This document shows positions 14,409 to 18,104 of a stretch of DNA of 18,104 nucleotides, piece after piece (the first letter of the stretch is position 1; the number at the start of each line of letters is the position of its first letter). The notes beneath the pieces are model-generated. The model made no database searches. It saw only the letters and a list, made by a program, of their open reading frames with translations, and was not told the origin of the DNA. Position numbers and translations under genes: made by a program. Source of the stretch: an uncultured Collinsella sp. (GTDB taxonomy: Bacteria; Actinomycetota; Coriobacteriia; Coriobacteriales; Coriobacteriaceae); assembly GCA_902476475.1 (NCBI GenBank), contig CABSDO010000038.1, forward strand, positions 1-18,104, in the 5' to 3' direction.

Positions 14409-16193
14409 ATGGCAGCCTTGTTCACGACCCCCAAACGCAATGACACTACCGCCGGAACCCATGTTGCCGAACCCGACGTTCGCCGTCGCATAGGACTCGC
14501 GCACGGCAGCTGGCGCCGCGTGACGCGCCGCATCGTCGCGGGCGCCGTGTGCGCGCTCACGGTGAGCTCGCTGCTCATGCCGAGCGTCTCGCTCGCAGCG
14601 GAATGGGTCAAGGTCGGCGGCAACAAGTACAACACCGCGGCGAGCGACGAGGCCGGTACCTGGTCGTGGGACGGCGCCGACGACTTGAAGCTCAACAACT
14701 ATAACGGCGGCGAGATCCAGGCCGCAGGCAAGCTCAACGTGAATTACTCGGGAACCAACATCGTCACTGCCGAATGGATCGAAAGCATCAACGTTTCTCA
14801 TGGCACTAACGAGAATGCCGAGCTCAATATCCAAGGCGACGAGGGCGGCACGCTCAGCGTGACATCTACTGAGGACGCTATCCTCTCCACGGGTAATATC
14901 AACATCGACGGAGCCGGATCCGTCAACGCCACGAGCACTGGGTTTGATGCCATCAATGCCGGAGGTGATCTCGCTATCAAAGGTTCGGGCAACGTCAACG
15001 CCACGGGTGCATCGGATGGCATCAGGGCAAACGGCAATATCACGATTGACGACAGCGGAGCCGTCACCGCCAGGGCTACCAAGGACAAGGGTATTGGAGC
15101 CGACAAGAACCTCACCATCAAGGGTGGCGGGACGGTCGAGGCAAGCTCAGCCGATGGTGAGGCCCTTTGGAGCGGCGGTAATATCAACATCTCGGACGGC
15201 AGCCAGGTCAAGGCAAGCTCCGAGAAAGACGCTGCCGTCGAGGCCAAGGGCAGCCTCGCAGCCACAAACGCCTCCCTCAACGTAAACGGTGTTGAATATG
15301 GCGTCTATGCCCACAAGGGCATCACCCTCGATCATGCAAACGTGACGGTCCGTGCAAGTAAAGGCAGATACGGTGGCGCCAACGCCCTCTTCACCTACCA
15401 GGACGACATCGTCGTCAAGAACGGCTCCACCGTGGACGCGTTTGCGGAAGGCGAGGTTTCGGCTGCATTCTCCACCAGAAACGATCGACCCAACGAGAAG
15501 GGCGGCCACATCTACATCAGCGACTCCGTTGTCAAGGCCATAGCCCGCTATGTCGAGAACGGCGACGGCCCCATCCCCTACAGCGAAAACCAAGATGGCG
15601 AGACGAGGCGCGAACCCCAAGGCGAGAACATCGGCATCATCGCCCAGACCAGCGAGGGCGTCACACCCGCAGTCATCTCGATCATCCGCAGCAAGGTAAC
15701 GGCCGAAGGAGATACAGCGGCAATCTTTGCCCGTGCCATGAGCGCTGACGGCAAGACAATCGGCACCATCAAGATTGAGAACGCCGCCATCCAGACGCCC
15801 GAAGGCGGCAAGGTCATTGACTATCGCAAGCTCCGTGACGGCATCTACGAGGCAGGCCAAGCCATCGGCACGGGCGACGCCACGGTCGACTCCCTCCATA
15901 TCAAAGCAGTCGCCAAAAGTACGACCATCGCACCTCCCGAGGTAGCCAAGCCGGAAGACCCCAAGCCCGACGAGACCAAGCCCGCAGAAAGCAAGCCCGC
16001 GGAGTCCAAGCAGAACCCCAAGCCTGAGGGCTCAAAGCCGACCAAGGCCGTTGCGGCTTCAACCACGAAAGCCAAGACTACCGGCGTGCTCGCGGCAACC
16101 GGCGACACCTCGGGTGCGGCCATCGTGGCAACCGTCCTTGCGGGAACAGCCGCTATCGCCGCAGGCACCATGGCGAGCCGTAAGCGTTCTTAG
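14409..16193 (+). CDS. LAATG cell-wall-anchored beta-helix surface protein, copy 2
   Basis: This is a 594-residue paralogue of the gene just upstream. The start at 14409 matches the copy 1 start; a longer open frame from 14193 is rejected because its extra part is duplicated leader. The first 66 residues, covering the basic n-region and signal peptide, differ from copy 1 at only nine positions. The same beta-helix repeats follow (NINIDGAGSVNAT..., LAIKGSGNVNAT..., NITIDDSGAVTAR..., NLTIKGGGTVEAS...). Differences cluster in the turns between strands and in the segment near residues 385-405, where surface loops would vary. The wall-spanning stretch is longer and rich in KPAESKPAESK repeats. The sorting signal is LAATG (561-565), a hydrophobic segment and RKRS. 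Its own leader and terminator make it an independent unit. Confidence 0.85.
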   Translation: MAALFTTPKRNDTTAGTHVAEPDVRRRIGLAHGSWRRVTRRIVAGAVCALTVSSLLMPSVSLAAEWVKVGGNKYNTAASDEAGTWSWDGADDLKLNNYNGGEIQAAGKLNVNYSGTNIVTAEWIESINVSHGTNENAELNIQGDEGGTLSVTSTEDAILSTGNINIDGAGSVNATSTGFDAINAGGDLAIKGSGNVNATGASDGIRANGNITIDDSGAVTARATKDKGIGADKNLTIKGGGTVEASSADGEALWSGGNINISDGSQVKASSEKDAAVEAKGSLAATNASLNVNGVEYGVYAHKGITLDHANVTVRASKGRYGGANALFTYQDDIVVKNGSTVDAFAEGEVSAAFSTRNDRPNEKGGHIYISDSVVKAIARYVENGDGPIPYSENQDGETRREPQGENIGIIAQTSEGVTPAVISIIRSKVTAEGDTAAIFARAMSADGKTIGTIKIENAAIQTPEGGKVIDYRKLRDGIYEAGQAIGTGDATVDSLHIKAVAKSTTIAPPEVAKPEDPKPDETKPAESKPAESKQNPKPEGSKPTKAVAASTTKAKTTGVLAATGDTSGAAIVATVLAGTAAIAAGTMASRKRS

Positions 16194-16250
16194 ACGCCTC
16201 TGCGCACATGGCAGCTCCCGCGAAGGCCCCGAGCCCCAGCACCGTTTAAC

Positions 16251-16294
16251 AACGCCACCGCCGAGCTCCCCTCCAGCGGTGGCGTTTTCTGTTT
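16251..16294 (+). terminator. Terminator of surface-protein gene 2
   Basis: The same 11-bp stem AACGCCACCGC/GCGGTGGCGTT (16251-16261 and 16276-16286) with identical loop and TTCTGTTT tail as the copy after gene 1. Confidence 0.85.
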
Positions 16295-16398
16295 GCGCCC
16301 GCACGACGCGCGCGAATGTTCTTGATGCTGTCCAACCGGTATACGCTGGCGTGCGACAATTGGGACTGCCGATATCACAACACTGAGAGAAGCCTGCC

Positions 16399-17061
16399 TT
16401 GGAAGCGCAAAAGCAGATAACCGTACATTCGGAGCATACGGAAGGCGCGCCCGTCATCTACCTCCCCGTGGTCATGGGCAACGGCAGCGAGGTTTATGAC
16501 CGCTGCCGAGAGCTCGACTGTCCGCCATTCGCCCTCGTCACCATTGGCGGGCTCGATTGGAATCGCGAGCTGAGCCCCTGGGCATGCGACGGGACCGTAC
16601 GCGATGCCGAGCCTTTCGGCGGCCAAGCTGCCGATTTTCTTGATGAGCTGCTGAATCAGATAATCCCCCAGGTCGAGTCGTCGCTTCCTCAGCCGCCCAC
16701 CTGGCGCGGCATTGCCGGTTACTCGCTCGCGGGCCTCTTCGCACTCTGGTCCCTCTGGCAAACCGACGCCTTTGACCGCGCCGCGAGCGCATCGGGGTCG
16801 CTATGGTTTCCCGACTTTGTCGACCGTGCCAGCACGGCCCCTTTTGCCGGCAGCCCGCAAGCCGTCTACCTGTCACTCGGCAAAAAGGAAACCAAGACGC
16901 CCAACCGCATGATGCGGCATGTACTCGACGACACACGCGCGATGGAAGCGTTGCTCGTCGAGCGCGGCATTCCAACAACGCTGGAGCTCAACCCCGGCAA
17001 TCACTTTGCCCAAACCGACTTACGCATGGCCCGCGGCATCCACTGGATACTGACACATTAA
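16399..17061 (+). CDS. Alpha/beta-hydrolase fold putative esterase
   Basis: This is a 220-residue protein of the esterase-D/Fes-like alpha/beta hydrolase group. The nucleophile elbow is GYSLAG with Ser109, followed by GLFALWSLWQTDAFDRAASASGSLWF, a segment typical of this group. A likely acid lies after strand VYLSLGKKE (Glu164) and the catalytic His is in NPGNHF (His202). The start is a TTG at 16399 after a weak GAGAGAAG; no better ATG gives a complete N-terminal strand, so the start is moderately certain. There is no signal peptide, so it should be cytosolic. The substrate is unknown; enterobactin-type esters, formylglutathione and acyl esters are all handled by relatives. It stands alone after the terminator of surface-protein gene 2 and ends at a terminator shared with the convergent permease. 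Confidence 0.8.
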   Translation: MEAQKQITVHSEHTEGAPVIYLPVVMGNGSEVYDRCRELDCPPFALVTIGGLDWNRELSPWACDGTVRDAEPFGGQAADFLDELLNQIIPQVESSLPQPPTWRGIAGYSLAGLFALWSLWQTDAFDRAASASGSLWFPDFVDRASTAPFAGSPQAVYLSLGKKETKTPNRMMRHVLDDTRAMEALLVERGIPTTLELNPGNHFAQTDLRMARGIHWILTH

Positions 17062-17063
17062 AA

Positions 17064-17104
17064 ATGGTGCCCACACGCATATACGCATGGGCACCATATC
17101 TTGT
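17064..17104. terminator. Bidirectional terminator between the esterase and uracil permease genes
   Basis: ATGGTGCCCA (17064-17073) and TGGGCACCAT (17088-17097) form a perfect 10-bp stem around a 14-base loop. It is followed by ATCTTGTTTT on the plus strand and TTTTTAAT on the minus strand, so it can end both convergent transcripts. Confidence 0.8.
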
Positions 17105-17122
17105 TTTAGCTGAACGCAGCTG

Positions 17123-18104
17123 CTACTCAGCAGCCTCCTCAAGCTCGGAGACATCAAACTCAAAGTCGTTACCCGGCAGGATGGCGTTGAGCACAATGCC
17201 CACCAGTGAGCCCACGGCAATGCCGGACAGCGAAATGGTCACGCCGCCCAGCTCCAACACGATGGCGCCGGCGGTGCTATAGGCAATGCCGAGCGAAAGT
17301 ACGAGTACAAGAGCGGCCACCAGCACGTTGCGGTTGTTCTGAAAATCGACCTGGTTCTCGATGAGATTGCGGACGCCCACAGCGCTGATCATGCCGTAGA
17401 GCACGAGCGACACACCGCCGATAACGCATGCCGGCATGGCGGCGATGACCGCGGCGAACTTGGGGCAGAACGAAAGCACGATGGCGCAACACGCGGCAAT
17501 TCGAATTACGCGCGGGTCGAACACGCGCGTCAGGGCGAGCACGCCGGTGTTCTCACCATACGTAGTGTTGGCCGGAGCGCCAAAGAGCGAAGCCAGAATC
17601 GTGGCAAGGCCGTCGCCGAGCAGCGTGCGATGCAGACCGGGATCGGCAATGTAGTTGCGCTCGCAAGTCGAACCGATAGCAGAGATATCGCCGATATGCT
17701 CGATCATGGTCGCGAAGGCCAGCGGCATGATGGTGATGATGGCCGTCGTGGCAAGACCGCTATCGAACTGCGGCCCAAAGAGCGCAAACACGGTGTTGTC
17801 CCACACGACGGGCAAGCCAACCCAGGGAGCGGCTGCGACGCCCGAAAAATCGACCTCGCCCAGCGCAGTCGCAACGGCATAGCTCACCACAACGCCCAGC
17901 AGAATCGGCACAATCTTAACCATGCCACGGCCCCAGATGTTGCAGATGATGATCACGGCCACGGCGATAACGGCGACAAGCCAGTTGGTCTGGCAGTTGG
18001 CGATGGCAGAGCTCGCCAGAATCAAGCCGATGGAAATGACGATGGGGCCAGTCACCACCGGCGGAAAGAAACGCATGACGCGCTTGGCGCCAAACGCGCG
18101 GAAG
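17123..18104 (-). CDS. uraA: UraA-type uracil permease (NCS2), partial (5' end outside window)
   Basis: About 327 C-terminal residues of a nucleobase-cation symporter-2 protein are present. The frame stays open to the window edge, where FGAKRVMRFFPPVVTGPIV corresponds to the GRRLMRLFPPVVTG-type segment inside UraA, so the Met at 18076 is internal and the true start is beyond 18104. The two Glu residues that bind uracil and couple protons in E. coli UraA have equivalents in MIEHIGD and in NTTYGENTGVLALTRVFDPR. This is the pyrimidine branch, distinct from the AzgA-like purine permease at 10813-12126. The tail ends in an acidic SELEEAAE. Confidence 0.9.
   Translation of the reverse strand, partial: FRAFGAKRVMRFFPPVVTGPIVISIGLILASSAIANCQTNWLVAVIAVAVIIICNIWGRGMVKIVPILLGVVVSYAVATALGEVDFSGVAAAPWVGLPVVWDNTVFALFGPQFDSGLATTAIITIMPLAFATMIEHIGDISAIGSTCERNYIADPGLHRTLLGDGLATILASLFGAPANTTYGENTGVLALTRVFDPRVIRIAACCAIVLSFCPKFAAVIAAMPACVIGGVSLVLYGMISAVGVRNLIENQVDFQNNRNVLVAALVLVLSLGIAYSTAGAIVLELGGVTISLSGIAVGSLVGIVLNAILPGNDFEFDVSELEEAAE

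Larger units (their letters stand above)
12155..16316 (+). repeat. Tandem duplication of a roughly 2.08-kb surface-protein transcription unit
   Basis: The copies run from about 12155 to 14229 and about 14230 to 16316, with an offset near 2075 bases. Each contains a hairpin of the form GCGGAGTCGC/GCGGCTCCGC, a leader including 39 identical bases (12237-12275 and 14312-14350), the palindrome ATAGGCCCTAT before the start, a gene for a beta-helix protein ending in LAATG, and an identical stem-loop terminator. The copies differ throughout the coding parts and by short insertions, so the duplication is not very recent. Confidence 0.85.

Overview
The window looks like chromosomal DNA of a gut Coriobacteriia (Actinomycetota), most likely Collinsella or a close relative. 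The support is high GC with strong AGGAGG-type ribosome binding sites, a bile-salt-hydrolase-like enzyme, surface proteins ending in an LAATG sorting signal (the LAXTG type used by actinobacterial class E sortases), and an AlaA-type aminotransferase with an XRE DNA-binding domain. The genus is an inference from gene content, not a database match.

Layout. 1-696 (-): 5' part of an acidic winged-helix protein with an RGG-rich tail, cut by the window edge. 849-2261 (-): DHA2-type MFS exporter. 2466-2876 (+): small peptide-deformylase-family protein. 2952-4472 (-): XRE-AlaA fusion, preceded by four copies of GTTCAATT/AATTGAAC. 4635-5492 (-): LysR regulator, divergent from an EamA/DMT transporter (5611-6522, +), with a T-N11-A palindrome between them. 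6680-8910 (+): Kup potassium transporter broken by a one-base frameshift near 6951. 8990-9955 (-): choloylglycine-hydrolase-family enzyme with all key residues. 10200-10619 (-): second small deformylase-like protein that has lost the catalytic Glu, followed by a roughly 110-base structured 3' element and a terminator. 10813-12126 (+): AzgA-like purine permease. 12334-14106 and 14409-16193 (+): tandem duplicate of LAATG-anchored beta-helix surface proteins, each with duplicated leader and terminator. 16399-17061 (+): small alpha/beta-hydrolase esterase. 17123-18104 (-): C-terminal part of a UraA-type uracil permease, cut by the window edge.

Most genes are single transcription units separated by clear stem-loop terminators. 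Several of these sit between convergent genes and can serve both strands. The content is mainly transport (drug/metabolite efflux, potassium, purine, pyrimidine), host-interface functions (bile salts, cell surface) and nitrogen metabolism (AlaA). No phage, transposase, CRISPR, tRNA or rRNA genes were seen.

The most unusual points are: (i) the XRE-AlaA fusion, with an internal Shine-Dalgarno and ATG at the exact start of a 405-residue AlaA and a cluster of palindromic sites in its own promoter; (ii) two non-canonical deformylase-family proteins that have each lost a different active-site residue; (iii) the structured element overlapping the stop codon of the second of these; and (iv) the complete duplication of a surface-protein transcription unit.
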